The position numbers and the translations under genes are program-made. A DNA stretch of 64,000 nucleotides, taken from Parabacteroides hominis (lineage in GTDB: Bacteria; Bacteroidota; Bacteroidia; Bacteroidales; Tannerellaceae). The notes beneath the pieces are model-generated. The model had not been told where the DNA came from, made no database searches, and worked only from the letters and a program-made list of their open reading frames with translations. Of the stretch, positions 55,476-63,871 are shown in pieces; positions within the stretch are counted from its first letter, which is position 1; every line of letters begins with the position of its first letter. The stretch spans positions 132,348-196,347 of the forward strand of contig NZ_JACOOJ010000005.1 in NCBI RefSeq assembly GCF_014287585.1, given 5' to 3'.

Positions 55476-56404
55476 ACACCCAATTAGCAATCCAAGAAAC
55501 CGACCTCGAATTGGTCGTTAGTGAAAAGACGTTAGGTAGTCTTACTACCAACGCAAAGCAAATCAGAGACATTGTAATGGCAAACCTGCCTAAGTACGAT
55601 ATATCCAACTACACGGATGATAACATTGACCAAGCAAAGAAAGACAAGGCAGCTCTCAACAAGGCTGCAAAAGCACTTAATGCCAAACGTCTTGAAATCG
55701 AAAAAGAGTTCATGAAACCCTTCGGAGAGTTCAAGGAGATTATTACAGAAACTGTAAAGCTGATTGGCGACTGCTCCGCTAAGATTGATACTGTGGTTAA
55801 ACTGAATGAGCAGCAGTATAAAGACAAGAAAAAATCTACCATTAAAACCTATTTCGATGGAATGAACGTGAACCTTGTTGATTTCAACAAGGTATTCCGT
55901 CTCGAATGGCTCAACAAGTCAGCAAGCATGAAATCCGTCTGCAATGATATTGATGCCATATTTACTAAAGTTGAGAACGAGCTTTCTACGCTGAAAGGCT
56001 TTGGTGAGGACTTTGATGTTCTCCGTACCTACTATATGGATACACTGAATATCAATAATACTATTCAGTATGCCAATCGCTTGAAAGAACAGCGCGAACG
56101 TGCAAAAGCTGCCGAAGAAGCACGCATTAAAGCAGAACAGAATCGCAAGCAGGAGGAAGAAACACGTAGAATAGCCGAAGCTGAAAAGCTGGAATCACGC
56201 CCTGCCAATCCATTTGACAGAGCAAACCAAATGATAAACGAACAACCGGCTTTCATGGAACAACCCAAAGAACAGCCTGTATCAGTGCAGCCGGAGCTTC
56301 TCACCCGTGCTTTCAAGGTTACTACCACACGTGAGAATATTATTGCCCTCGGTGACTTCATGAATGAGAGAGGAATTGATTTCGATAAGATTGAAATTCC
56401 ATGA
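55472..56404 (+). CDS. DUF1351-type phage protein
   Basis: 310 residues. The pattern NAKQIRDIVMANLPKYDISN, DKAALNKAAKALNAKRLEIEKEFM and a long coiled coil near 200-235 (RLKEQRERAKAAEEARIKAE) match DUF1351, a family found near phage recombination genes. A C-terminal segment (RAFKVTTTRENIIALGDFMNERGI) is typical. Probably assists recombination or replication. Confidence 0.8.
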   Translation: MNTQLAIQETDLELVVSEKTLGSLTTNAKQIRDIVMANLPKYDISNYTDDNIDQAKKDKAALNKAAKALNAKRLEIEKEFMKPFGEFKEIITETVKLIGDCSAKIDTVVKLNEQQYKDKKKSTIKTYFDGMNVNLVDFNKVFRLEWLNKSASMKSVCNDIDAIFTKVENELSTLKGFGEDFDVLRTYYMDTLNINNTIQYANRLKEQRERAKAAEEARIKAEQNRKQEEETRRIAEAEKLESRPANPFDRANQMINEQPAFMEQPKEQPVSVQPELLTRAFKVTTTRENIIALGDFMNERGIDFDKIEIP

Positions 56405-56410
56405 ACAGCT

Positions 56411-56629
56411 ATGCAACTATGCAAGACCGACATACAAAATATTCAACAAGTCGATTACAAAACATCCGAAATGAGCACTTCCGAGTTATCTTCATTTATG
56501 GACAAGATGAAAATGTGGGCGCAATCAGAGTTAGGATGCTATCTACCCTACTTTGGTGATCCCGGATATGAGGAGATGGTATCAGAGTATAATGGAGTAA
56601 CAAAACAGAAAAGGCTATTCAGCTCCTAA
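56411..56629 (+). CDS. Small phage protein of unknown function
   Basis: 72 residues (STSELSSFMDKMKMWAQSE). Begins 6 nt after the preceding stop. No family recognised. Confidence 0.5.
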   Translation: MQLCKTDIQNIQQVDYKTSEMSTSELSSFMDKMKMWAQSELGCYLPYFGDPGYEEMVSEYNGVTKQKRLFSS

Positions 56630-56695
56630 AGAATGGAGACATGAATAGTCTTTTTAATTGCAAAAAGTTAATTACTGAAATAATAAAAGAAAAAT

Positions 56696-57298
56696 ATGAT
56701 CAAAGGTTATAAAGGGTTTGACAAAAACCTACAATGTAGAAACTTTCAATATAAAGTCGGTGAAACATTTGAAGAAAAAGGGACAATTAAAGCATGCGAA
56801 AGCGGTTTTCACTTTTGCGAAAATCCATTTAATGTATTCGATTATTATCCCCCTTCCGATAGTAGATATTGTAATGTTGAAGGTGATGGTAAAATAGATA
56901 CAGACAATAGTGACAGTAAAGTCGCTTGCTCAAAACTACACATACATACCGAAATCGGATTAAGTGGTCTTATTTCCGCTGGAGTTAAATTTATACTTGA
57001 CAAAGTAGATTGGGGGAACAACAAGGCCACCAACACCGGCGATCGGTCAGCCGCCACCAACACCGGCGATCGGTCAGCCGCCACCGTAGAAGGGAAAGAC
57101 AGTATAGCTATCGTAACAGGATATGATAGTAAAGCCAAAGGAGCTATGGGCTGTTGGATTGTATTAACAGAAAGAGGTGATTGGGATGGGAATACTTATC
57201 CTATTATAGATGTACAGACGTTTAAAGTCGACGGAATATCAATTAAAGCCGATACATTTTATAAATTAAAAAACAGTAAACCTGTAGAAGCAGAATAG
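56696..57298 (+). CDS. DUF7666-type phage protein with short internal repeats
   Basis: 200 residues. N-terminus KGYKGFDKNLQCRNFQYKVG and ACESGFHFCENPFNVFDYYPP fit the DUF7666 pattern of phage proteins. The middle has two exact copies of TNTGDRSAA, repeats that vary in number among relatives. C-terminal half is beta-rich. Function unknown. Confidence 0.75.
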   Translation: MIKGYKGFDKNLQCRNFQYKVGETFEEKGTIKACESGFHFCENPFNVFDYYPPSDSRYCNVEGDGKIDTDNSDSKVACSKLHIHTEIGLSGLISAGVKFILDKVDWGNNKATNTGDRSAATNTGDRSAATVEGKDSIAIVTGYDSKAKGAMGCWIVLTERGDWDGNTYPIIDVQTFKVDGISIKADTFYKLKNSKPVEAE

Positions 57299-57301
57299 CT
57301 T

Positions 57302-57463
57302 ATGAAACAATATCAACTCCCCGACTACCTGATAAAATCTTTCCTTCGACATGTATCAAAAATTGTAGATCATGTAGAAGATAAAGGCTGTAGTCGAGTA
57401 GCTGATGCAGTTCGACTAACTAAGAAGGATTTAAAGAAAATTGAATCACTTATTTCCAAATAA
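57302..57463 (+). CDS. Small helical phage protein
   Basis: 53 residues starting MKQYQLPDYLIKSFLRHV and ending LKKIESLISK. Starts 3 nt after the preceding stop. Function unknown. Confidence 0.6.
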   Translation: MKQYQLPDYLIKSFLRHVSKIVDHVEDKGCSRVADAVRLTKKDLKKIESLISK

Positions 57464-57478
57464 GAAAAATATGGAACT

Positions 57479-57679
57479 ATGAGAGTAATACATGTTCATT
57501 TGATCTTTAAAAAACAAGATCATTTCTTTGGTAGTATTTCTGCCATATTTGATTATTTGAGTGAAGATGATATTGGAATGGCAAAATCCACCCTTATTCA
57601 TTCTTTAGGCTCCGATACAATATGTACGGGGAGAGCGATAATAAAGAGACGGGAGATACTAAGGTGTAAACATAAGTAG
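57479..57679 (+). CDS. Small phage protein
   Basis: 66 residues: VIHVHLIFKKQDHFFGSISAIF, DTICTGRAIIKRREILRCKHK. The pattern FGSISAIFDYL resembles small conserved phage proteins, but no domain can be named. Confidence 0.6.
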   Translation: MRVIHVHLIFKKQDHFFGSISAIFDYLSEDDIGMAKSTLIHSLGSDTICTGRAIIKRREILRCKHK

Positions 57680-57745
57680 AACTTCATGCGGTTAATAATT
57701 TAGGTTTTCACCCCCTGCCGTTCGTGAGAATATGCAGGGTGTTTA

Positions 57746-57800
57746 GGGGCGAAAGGTAGTAGATGTATATTAGATTGGTTCGATTCCGATCCGCCCCACA
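57746..57800 (+). ncRNA. tRNA-like structure 3, acceptor and T-arm only
   Basis: GGGGCG (57746-57751) pairs with CGCCCC (57792-57797), followed by ACA. A perfect T-arm ATTGG-TTCGATT-CCGAT stacks next to it. The D and anticodon arms are replaced by about 22 unstructured nt. It is a minihelix of the kind RNase P and CCA enzyme recognise. Confidence 0.55.
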
Positions 57801-57814
57801 TTGATATTGGAATT

Positions 57815-57880
57815 ATGGATTTTGGATATGATATTCCGGATTTTGATCCGGATGATTACGACAATTATAATTATGATTAA
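57815..57880 (+). CDS. Possible acidic micro-peptide
   Basis: 21 codons: MDFGYDIPDFDPDDYDN followed by YNYD. Half the residues are Asp or Tyr. It overlaps the next start by 8 nt. It may be a leader peptide or a tiny DNA-mimic-like peptide. Confidence 0.35.
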   Translation: MDFGYDIPDFDPDDYDNYNYD

Positions 57881-58367
57881 GAGAGACAGAGTAATAGGAA
57901 TAGATCCCGATTGTGACAAATCAGGAGTTACAGAGCTGCATGTTAAATCAAGGTGTTTAAACGTGACTAATCTTTCATTTCCTCTCCTTGTTGACTACTT
58001 AAAGTATATAAAAGAGGATTTTGTTGATCGTCAAAAAGAATCTATCATAATCGTTGTCGAAGCCGGCTGGATGAATGAAAGCAACTGGCACGCTACACGA
58101 TCCACTCCGGCCGCCGCTGCTAAGATAGGTCAGAATACTGGTCGAAACCATGAGGTAGCTCATAAAATAGCTGAAATGGCAAGGCACATAGGACTGGAAG
58201 TTGACGAAATTAAACCTCTTAGAAAATGCTGGAAGGGTAAAGATGGGAAGATAACTCAAGAAGAACTATCTAAGATCGTTGGAGGATTGGATAAGAGGTT
58301 AAATCAGGATGCCAGGGATTCCTGCATCCTATCATGGGTTTATGCGGGATTACCAATAAAATTATAA
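57873..58367 (+). CDS. RuvC-like phage resolvase
   Basis: 164 residues from ATG 57873; an in-frame ATG at 57801 would read a low-complexity N-terminus. The RNase H-type fold is visible: VIGIDPDCDKSG (first Asp), IIVVEAGWM (Glu) and NQDARDSCILSWVY (final Asp pair). It is the phage counterpart of RuvC, resolving branched DNA. Confidence 0.85.
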   Translation: MIKRDRVIGIDPDCDKSGVTELHVKSRCLNVTNLSFPLLVDYLKYIKEDFVDRQKESIIIVVEAGWMNESNWHATRSTPAAAAKIGQNTGRNHEVAHKIAEMARHIGLEVDEIKPLRKCWKGKDGKITQEELSKIVGGLDKRLNQDARDSCILSWVYAGLPIKL

Positions 58368-58369
58368 AT

Positions 58370-58516
58370 ATGGCTAAGAAAGAAATTACTCATGCAAGGT
58401 GTAGTGATTGCATACACTCTAAACCGTTCTCCGAACTGGTCATTACCTGCAAAGAGAAGAAAATAAACTTGGTAGGGAACGCAATTAGGGTATGTTTATT
58501 GTTCAAAAAGAAATAG
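58370..58516 (+). CDS. Small Cys-rich phage protein
   Basis: 48 residues from ATG 58370: CSDCIHSKPFSELVITC and a later Cys. Four Cys suggest a zinc site. Starts 2 nt after the resolvase stop. Confidence 0.6.
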   Translation: MAKKEITHARCSDCIHSKPFSELVITCKEKKINLVGNAIRVCLLFKKK

Positions 58517-58528
58517 CAAGAAGTAAAT

Positions 58529-58615
58529 ATGAAAAGTTATCAATATGAAGAAATTGTAAATAGGCTAATCGAATTTCTTTCATCAATACTGTCTAAAGGA
58601 GGGGAAGAGGAATAA
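58529..58615 (+). CDS. Possible micro-protein before the replication gene
   Basis: 28 residues, MKSYQYEEIVNRLIEFL then SSILSKGGEEE. Its last codons contain AAAGGAGG, the ribosome-binding site of the next gene. Confidence 0.4.
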   Translation: MKSYQYEEIVNRLIEFLSSILSKGGEEE

Positions 58616-58619
58616 ATAT

Positions 58620-59564
58620 ATGGATAATGGATTTATAATGCTATCTAGGAAGTTATTTTCCCACAGAATATGGAAAGCATCCCGGACGTTTTCGGAGTGC
58701 GAAGCGTGGATAGACTTAATACAGTCAGCACGATTTGAGGCAACCGTAACAATTGAACGTATCGGAGGTAGGGATATAACATATGAAAGAGGGCAATATC
58801 CTGCATCTATTAGTTTTCTCGCCAAGAGGTGGGGATGGAAATCAGAAAAAAAAGTTAGAAATTTCTTAGATATGCTCAAAAAAGAAGGTATGATAACCAC
58901 TGACGCAAAACAGGGGATGAATATTATAACTCTTTGCAAATATGATGTTTATAACACTCCTAATAATGATCAGGGCGAGCCAAAGGGCAAGGGCGAGGGC
59001 ATAGATATAGTAAAGAAAATAAGAGACTTAGAACATGCTCTGGGCAAGCTAACGGCAAGCATAGGGACATCAGTAGGGCAAGGCGAGGGCAACAATAATA
59101 AGAAAGTAAAGAAAGAAAAGAAAGAAAAGAATAATACAGAAGATTCTAACGAATCTCCTGTATGTGGGACTTCGCAGCCCCACGCCGAACATATCGACTA
59201 CTCCGAACTTGTAAAATTCTTCAATGAGAAGACGCAAGGAGTATTTGGTAGTATACGGATGCCTCTGTCCGACAAACGAAAAGGAATGATCAACGCCCGT
59301 ATCAAAACATACGGCAAAGAAACCTTTGCCAAAATGATACAAATGGCGTTAAACAGTGATTTTCTTAAAGGGCAGAACAAAAACGGCTGGCGAGCTTCTT
59401 TCGACTGGCTTATCAAACCAACGAATTTTGAGAAAGTAATATCAGGTAATTATGACAACAAAAATAGGACAAACAATAACGCAGGAGATCGAGACATGGA
59501 GGAGTTCTACAGAAGTATCGCCTCTGGAATCGCCCGCCAATCTTACGAAGAAGCAAAACGATGA
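58620..59564 (+). CDS. Phage replication initiator-like protein
   Basis: 314 residues. The N-terminal 110 are a winged-helix domain (IMLSRKLFSHRIWKASRTFS, SFLAKRWGWKSEKKVRNFL). A charged low-complexity linker follows (KKVKKEKKEKNN). The C-terminal part ends with NGWRASFDWLIKPTNFEKVI, a DnaD/DnaT-like helicase-loader signature seen in phage replication proteins. The preceding AAAGGAGG is an unusually strong site for Bacteroidales. The last 113 nt also encode the next protein. Confidence 0.82.
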   Translation: MDNGFIMLSRKLFSHRIWKASRTFSECEAWIDLIQSARFEATVTIERIGGRDITYERGQYPASISFLAKRWGWKSEKKVRNFLDMLKKEGMITTDAKQGMNIITLCKYDVYNTPNNDQGEPKGKGEGIDIVKKIRDLEHALGKLTASIGTSVGQGEGNNNKKVKKEKKEKNNTEDSNESPVCGTSQPHAEHIDYSELVKFFNEKTQGVFGSIRMPLSDKRKGMINARIKTYGKETFAKMIQMALNSDFLKGQNKNGWRASFDWLIKPTNFEKVISGNYDNKNRTNNNAGDRDMEEFYRSIASGIARQSYEEAKR

Positions 59565-59931
59565 ATATTTCATCAGTCTGTATAACGGCAAAGAGGCTTC
59601 TCCAAATGAAATCGCAGTATCATTAGGCAGGTTAATGATGGCATTCCCTAAAATGAACAATGGATTCTTTGACCTATTGGCGGAAAGAATTGCAGCAAAC
59701 AAATTTACGTCAAAGCGGTTATACGACGCTGTCAATAGCTTGATAGACAATTTTAACTATAAGGAATTGAACATTGCCGATATAATAAAATTCGACAAAA
59801 AAGCAAAATTGTATTCGTACAACGAAGTTTGTAGAATGGTGTCAAAAGGAGAAGTTTCTTTTTCGGATTTCGAAATACGAGAGGTGAACGGAGAATGCTA
59901 TAGAGTCAAAAAAACCGATTTGATATCATGA
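59452..59931 (+). CDS. Phage replication-associated protein overlapping the initiator gene
   Basis: 159 residues. The frame shares 113 nt with the preceding gene. Conserved-looking sequence (KKQNDEYFISLYNGKEASPN) begins inside the overlap, so the overlap is probably genuine. Helical; FDLLAERIAANKFTSKRLYDAV, ELNIADIIKFDKK. Function unknown, probably helicase-loader related by position. Confidence 0.7.
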   Translation: MTTKIGQTITQEIETWRSSTEVSPLESPANLTKKQNDEYFISLYNGKEASPNEIAVSLGRLMMAFPKMNNGFFDLLAERIAANKFTSKRLYDAVNSLIDNFNYKELNIADIIKFDKKAKLYSYNEVCRMVSKGEVSFSDFEIREVNGECYRVKKTDLIS

Positions 59932-60110
59932 AAATAAACGTATTCAACACCCAATGCCGTATCGGAAGCAAGATCAGATACAAGGGTAAAATCAGAGAAG
60001 TGTATGACATTAATCGACTCACGCACGAACTGTGTTTTTCGGGAAATGCTAAATGGGTAAGATGCACAGAAGTAGAATTATTAAACTCTATGGCACATGA
60101 AAAAGTATAG
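59928..60110 (+). CDS. Small phage protein
   Basis: 60 residues with an SH3-like beta pattern (CRIGSKIRYKGKIREVYDIN, NAKWVRCTEVELL). Overlaps both neighbours (ATGA at 59928; 14 nt at its 3' end). Confidence 0.6.
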   Translation: MKINVFNTQCRIGSKIRYKGKIREVYDINRLTHELCFSGNAKWVRCTEVELLNSMAHEKV

Positions 60111-60753
60111 CAGTTGGGACGAGATAGACAAGGACACAGGCGGCCTTGTTACAAGTTTGACATACATCGTCCTGTTTATAAACGATCAGGTCTATAACTT
60201 CGAGATGCAGCTTTCCGATCACATTAAGGGATGCGGATTTTATCGTCAAAAGATCAAGATGCTGGTCAACAAAATGGATCGTCAAATGGCTGCATACAAC
60301 AAACAAATATCCTTGACGGCAGGTGCAAATGTGGAAGCTATGGCTCTCATTACTCAGAGCATGGAGGATGATATCAAACCTCATATAGATCGTTACGGAT
60401 TTACCGTTAGCCAAGCATTACATAATGCTGGATGCCATGGAGATTTGAACAAAGCCATCTCTATTTGTTTTACAGTAGACATGCTATGTCAGACATCTAA
60501 GATTGCCATTCGAGATTTCTTTACCAGCATAAGCAAGTACGTTCCATTAGCTTGCAATCCCCTTGAATATCTCTCAATGGATAAGATATTACACCTTGTT
60601 ATAGAACTTACAGATGTACTTACTCCCAAAGAGATACATATGAATTTAAATGAATTACCAGAAATTACAACCGCTTATCAAGCTATAGCAAATAATATGC
60701 TGAAAACGGAAGTATTTGAAAAAGCTTTTGAATCATGCGAGATTGGAGAATAG
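60097..60753 (+). CDS. Helical phage protein of unknown function
   Basis: 218 residues, all-alpha (KIKMLVNKMDRQMAAYNKQ, AISICFTVDMLCQTSKIAIRDF). No family recognised. Overlaps its neighbours on both sides, as in a continuous operon. Confidence 0.65.
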   Translation: MKKYSSWDEIDKDTGGLVTSLTYIVLFINDQVYNFEMQLSDHIKGCGFYRQKIKMLVNKMDRQMAAYNKQISLTAGANVEAMALITQSMEDDIKPHIDRYGFTVSQALHNAGCHGDLNKAISICFTVDMLCQTSKIAIRDFFTSISKYVPLACNPLEYLSMDKILHLVIELTDVLTPKEIHMNLNELPEITTAYQAIANNMLKTEVFEKAFESCEIGE

Positions 60754-60869
60754 AAGAAATAAAGCGTCTTGAAAAAGAGCGAGACCGAAACTTAGCGATA
60801 CACTGCAATTATGTAGCGGCTAAGTATCAAAGGATGATTGATAAAATTAAGAAAGGAGATTTAAAATGA
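60735..60869 (+). CDS. Small charged phage protein
   Basis: 44 residues: MRDWRIEEIKRLEKERD, NYVAAKYQRMIDKIKKGD. Starts inside the previous gene and ends with an ATGA overlap to the next. Confidence 0.6.
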   Translation: MRDWRIEEIKRLEKERDRNLAIHCNYVAAKYQRMIDKIKKGDLK

Positions 60870-61255
60870 AACAGACAGTAGAAGAAGCCGCAAAAGACTA
60901 TAATGATAGTTTTAAATGGAAAAGAGATACAGAGCAAATTCAGCAATATTGTATTGATAGTTTTATCGCCGGTGCGGAATGGCAGGCAAAGCAAGCACCG
61001 TGGATAAGCGTTGAGGAGCGGTTACCCAAAGAAAACGAACTTGTTCTTTGTAGAATGGTATCAAACGGAGCCATTGTGAGTGGATTCATCAATCCAATTC
61101 CAGGATGTCAACCACAAGTGTCAACATCGCCGGATTTTGAATTTGAAGATTATGGTGATTACACTTGTGATATGTGGATGTCCATCCCCTCTTTCGATGA
61201 GATAATCGAAGCCAACAAGGATGTACTAAAACGGATTAAAGAGAAAGGAGATTGA
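60866..61255 (+). CDS. DUF551-type phage protein
   Basis: 129 residues. WISVEERLPKENELVLCR and a C-terminal WMSIPSFDEI are the DUF551 signature. A helical N-terminus with FIAGAEWQAKQ precedes it, as usual. Common phage accessory protein of unknown function. Confidence 0.8.
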   Translation: MKQTVEEAAKDYNDSFKWKRDTEQIQQYCIDSFIAGAEWQAKQAPWISVEERLPKENELVLCRMVSNGAIVSGFINPIPGCQPQVSTSPDFEFEDYGDYTCDMWMSIPSFDEIIEANKDVLKRIKEKGD

Positions 61256-61256
61256 C

Positions 61257-61892
61257 ATGAAGAAGATATCGTTCTCAGATAAATATGGCTTAACCCAAGC
61301 CGTGTTGGATGGTCGAAAGACTATGACAAGAAGAGTAATTACATATCCTTCAAGATTCAGAGATGAAAACATAGCTGGTCTTTATAGATATGGTATAGTT
61401 TTAGGAGACCAACTAAACGTTGTCCTGTATGATGCAGATGAACGTCTTGATAGCTGTTACATATCTCCGAGATACAAGGTTGGAGAAGTTGTTGCCATTG
61501 CGCAAAGTTATAGTGATTGTGGTAATATGCCTGATTACGGGTTAGACGAAGATGGTTATCCTATAATGCTAAAGATAAGCGGATTTTTTAATAAGATGTT
61601 TGTCCGCGCTGACCTTATGCCCCACCACATCCGCATTACCAACATCAAGATAAAACGGTTGCAAGACATTTCCGACGGGGATTGCTTGAAAGAGGGCATT
61701 TACAAGCTTAATTCCGCGAACGGTAACGGTGGAATTGCGTACTCTTTTGTCGGCGCAAGTAGTAGCAAGCATATTGGTTTATATGCCTCTCCCCGTGAAG
61801 CCTTTGCCGCCCTCATAGATAAAGTCTCCGGCAAAGGTACGTGGGAGTCCAACCCTTATGTATTTGCTTACGAATTTGAACTGATTGATTAA
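61257..61892 (+). CDS. ASCH-like phage protein
   Basis: 211 residues. GRKTMTRRVI near the N-terminus, YKVGEVVAIAQSY in the middle and WESNPYVFAYEFELI at the end are the arrangement of phage ASCH-like proteins (RNA/nucleotide-binding beta-barrel). HHIRITNIKIKRLQDIS is also typical. Confidence 0.75.
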   Translation: MKKISFSDKYGLTQAVLDGRKTMTRRVITYPSRFRDENIAGLYRYGIVLGDQLNVVLYDADERLDSCYISPRYKVGEVVAIAQSYSDCGNMPDYGLDEDGYPIMLKISGFFNKMFVRADLMPHHIRITNIKIKRLQDISDGDCLKEGIYKLNSANGNGGIAYSFVGASSSKHIGLYASPREAFAALIDKVSGKGTWESNPYVFAYEFELID

Positions 61893-61893
61893 T

Positions 61894-62196
61894 ATGATTA
61901 TGGAAACCGTGGAACTGATAATTAAAGTCTCCATCTCTTTATTCAATGCCATTGCATTAGGATTTGTCCTAATCCTGGTAAGCAGATGGCATAGACGCAT
62001 GGAGGACAAGCTGAATGAGATAAGGGAATATACCCGTAGGGTTTCAGACCGTGATGATGTTATTTATATGAATCAGCTTCAATGGCTGAAAAGTAAGTTG
62101 ATTGAAGAGGAACGGTACGAGGAAGCCGCTAAAATCAATAAATGTATTGAGGATGAGTATAACAAATTAAAGAATAGAAAACATGAATCTAAATGA
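61894..62196 (+). CDS. Membrane-anchored protein with UvrB/C-like motif
   Basis: 100 residues from ATG 61894 (ATG 61900 is also possible). N-terminal transmembrane helix (FNAIALGFVLILVSRW), then a basic helix and LIEEERYEEAAKINKCIE, like the UvrB/UvrC interaction motif. Overlaps the next gene by 14 nt. Confidence 0.6.
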   Translation: MIMETVELIIKVSISLFNAIALGFVLILVSRWHRRMEDKLNEIREYTRRVSDRDDVIYMNQLQWLKSKLIEEERYEEAAKINKCIEDEYNKLKNRKHESK

Positions 62197-62779
62197 ATTG
62201 CGCGACCGCGCCTATAAAACCGCCTGTGAGCACGGTTTCCATGATGAAGAATTGAGTAACGAACATTTTATTTGCCTTGTTATTAGCGAACTGATGGAAG
62301 CGGTAGAAGCAGATAGACAAGGACAAGATGGTAGAGCCAATGTGGTTGGATTCGAGACCTGCATAAAAAATGCCTATCAAGGCATTGTTCGGGACGATTG
62401 GTTTCTGAAAGTTTACAGAGCCGATATTAAAGGAAGTGTTGAAGAGGAACTTTCCGATGTGACCATACGTTTGCTTGATCTTGCGGGACTTCGCAAGATT
62501 GATTTATCCGAATTACAAGGACCGCTATTCGATAAATTAAATATTACCCCTGAATTTATCAGTTGGGAATTCCAGCTTAAAGAGATGAGCTTCACTGAAA
62601 GAATGTTCTTCCTATGCTCTCTCTTAACAAGCGGAGAAAGTATTGAAGATGTTGTCAGATCATCCATAGTGGTAACATTCTTGAACGCTAATATATTGAG
62701 GATTGATCTTCTTTGGCACATCGAACAGAAACAAAGATATAATGAATTAAGACCGGTGATGCACGGAAAAAAGTATTAA
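62183..62779 (+). CDS. MazG-like NTP pyrophosphohydrolase
   Basis: 198 residues. HFICLVISELMEAVEADR and EEELSDVTIRLLDLAG reproduce the ExxE...ExxD metal-binding helices of all-alpha MazG-like enzymes. Phage versions adjust nucleotide pools. The C-terminal 80 residues are extra. Confidence 0.78.
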   Translation: MNLNELRDRAYKTACEHGFHDEELSNEHFICLVISELMEAVEADRQGQDGRANVVGFETCIKNAYQGIVRDDWFLKVYRADIKGSVEEELSDVTIRLLDLAGLRKIDLSELQGPLFDKLNITPEFISWEFQLKEMSFTERMFFLCSLLTSGESIEDVVRSSIVVTFLNANILRIDLLWHIEQKQRYNELRPVMHGKKY

Positions 62780-62801
62780 CCCTCAATTAAAATAACGAGT
62801 T

Positions 62802-62942
62802 ATGACAGTAGAAGAACTTATAAGTATCTTGGAGGAATACAATCCTAACGCCACAGTGATTTTAGATTGTGGCGATATGAACCAGGTGGAAGTCGATGAC
62901 GCTTCGCAGACAAAAGATAAACGATATGTAGTAATTAGCTAA
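62802..62942 (+). CDS. Small phage protein
   Basis: 46 residues: MTVEELISILEEYNPNA, TVILDCGDMNQVEV and a C-terminal RYVVIS. The wording resembles small phage proteins of a known but unnamed type (EELIxxLxxxNPxAxV). Confidence 0.65.
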   Translation: MTVEELISILEEYNPNATVILDCGDMNQVEVDDASQTKDKRYVVIS

Positions 62943-62962
62943 CAACTAAAAAGAAGTAAATC

Positions 62963-63223
62963 ATGGAAAAAATATATATAACAAAGTACGCACTGACAGG
63001 TGGAATAAAAGAGATAGAAGCCAATATAACCACTTATTCTACAAGTGATGGTAAAGGCACAGAGTATGCTCGTGAGCCTAATAGTTATGGTTCTTTTATA
63101 ATAGGGAAAGAAGCATTCAGATCCCTTGAAGATGCTATTAAGAATGCTGAAGAGAAGAGACAGAAAAAGATTGCCTCGTTGAAGAAGCAGATCGAAAAGT
63201 TGGAAAAACTCTCATTTAAATAA
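62963..63223 (+). CDS. Small phage protein with coiled-coil tail
   Basis: 86 residues: KIYITKYALTGGIKEIEA, then a Lys/Glu coiled coil (KKIASLKKQIEKLEKL). Function unknown. Confidence 0.6.
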   Translation: MEKIYITKYALTGGIKEIEANITTYSTSDGKGTEYAREPNSYGSFIIGKEAFRSLEDAIKNAEEKRQKKIASLKKQIEKLEKLSFK

Positions 63224-63227
63224 TAAT

Positions 63228-63367
63228 ATGATAGCACCTAATACTACGGTAGGTATTTAGAGTTTGACTCTGCGGAGGACGCTTTAAAGTGGTGGTGCTC
63301 CGGATTAAGCCAAAAGGTGTATCTGGCAAATAAGAAACAATTAGAAATTCAATTTAACAAGATATGA
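63228..63367 (+). pseudogene. Frameshifted small phage gene
   Basis: ATG 63228 starts MIAPNTTVGI and stops. In the next frame, without a start codon, YYGRYLEFDSAEDALKWW and LSQKVYLANKKQLEIQF continue to a TGA that overlaps the next ATG. A single one-base change would restore a 46-residue gene. Confidence 0.55.
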
Positions 63368-63657
63368 AACAAGCATTAGAAGAAGCAAAAGGAAAGATTC
63401 TCCGCTATTATCACGACTTTATTAACAAATGTCTCGAAGTTCACGGCATTGATCTAACAACAATCATCAGCGATTGTATAACCGCAGGATATGAATCGCG
63501 TTCTGGCGAAATCATAGAATTAAGAGAAAAATTAGATCAAAAGATGAGACAAAAGATTGAGTATGTGAAGTTGTACGATGAAGCTCAAGAAAAACTATAT
63601 AAAGCAGGGATTGAAATACGTCCTATTCGAGAAAACGACCATTCACGCAATTCATAA
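63364..63657 (+). CDS. Small coiled-coil phage protein
   Basis: 97 residues with a helical body (EEAKGKILRYYHDFINKC, ELREKLDQKMRQKIEYV). Joined to the preceding broken gene by ATGA. Function unknown. Confidence 0.6.
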   Translation: MKQALEEAKGKILRYYHDFINKCLEVHGIDLTTIISDCITAGYESRSGEIIELREKLDQKMRQKIEYVKLYDEAQEKLYKAGIEIRPIRENDHSRNS

Positions 63658-63667
63658 TTAAAAAACA

Positions 63668-63871
63668 ATGAGCCAGGTATTAATTGACGAAACAAAGAAA
63701 GCCCTCGGATATACAGAGGTGCAGGTAAAGTGCGGAGATTGCAAGTATGCAAGCGAATATGAAGATCAGGGCGGTTTATGGAACTGGTCATGTGATTATA
63801 ATAACGTGTGTTCGTTCTGCGTGAAGGCGTACGCACACTGTGATAAGTTTGAAAGAAGGATTAATCCATAA
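63668..63871 (+). CDS. Small Cys-rich zinc-binding phage protein
   Basis: 67 residues: VKCGDCKYASEYEDQ, SCDYNNVCSFC and AHCDKF give seven Cys, probably one or two zinc sites. The remaining 63872-64000 shows no gene. Confidence 0.6.
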   Translation: MSQVLIDETKKALGYTEVQVKCGDCKYASEYEDQGGLWNWSCDYNNVCSFCVKAYAHCDKFERRINP

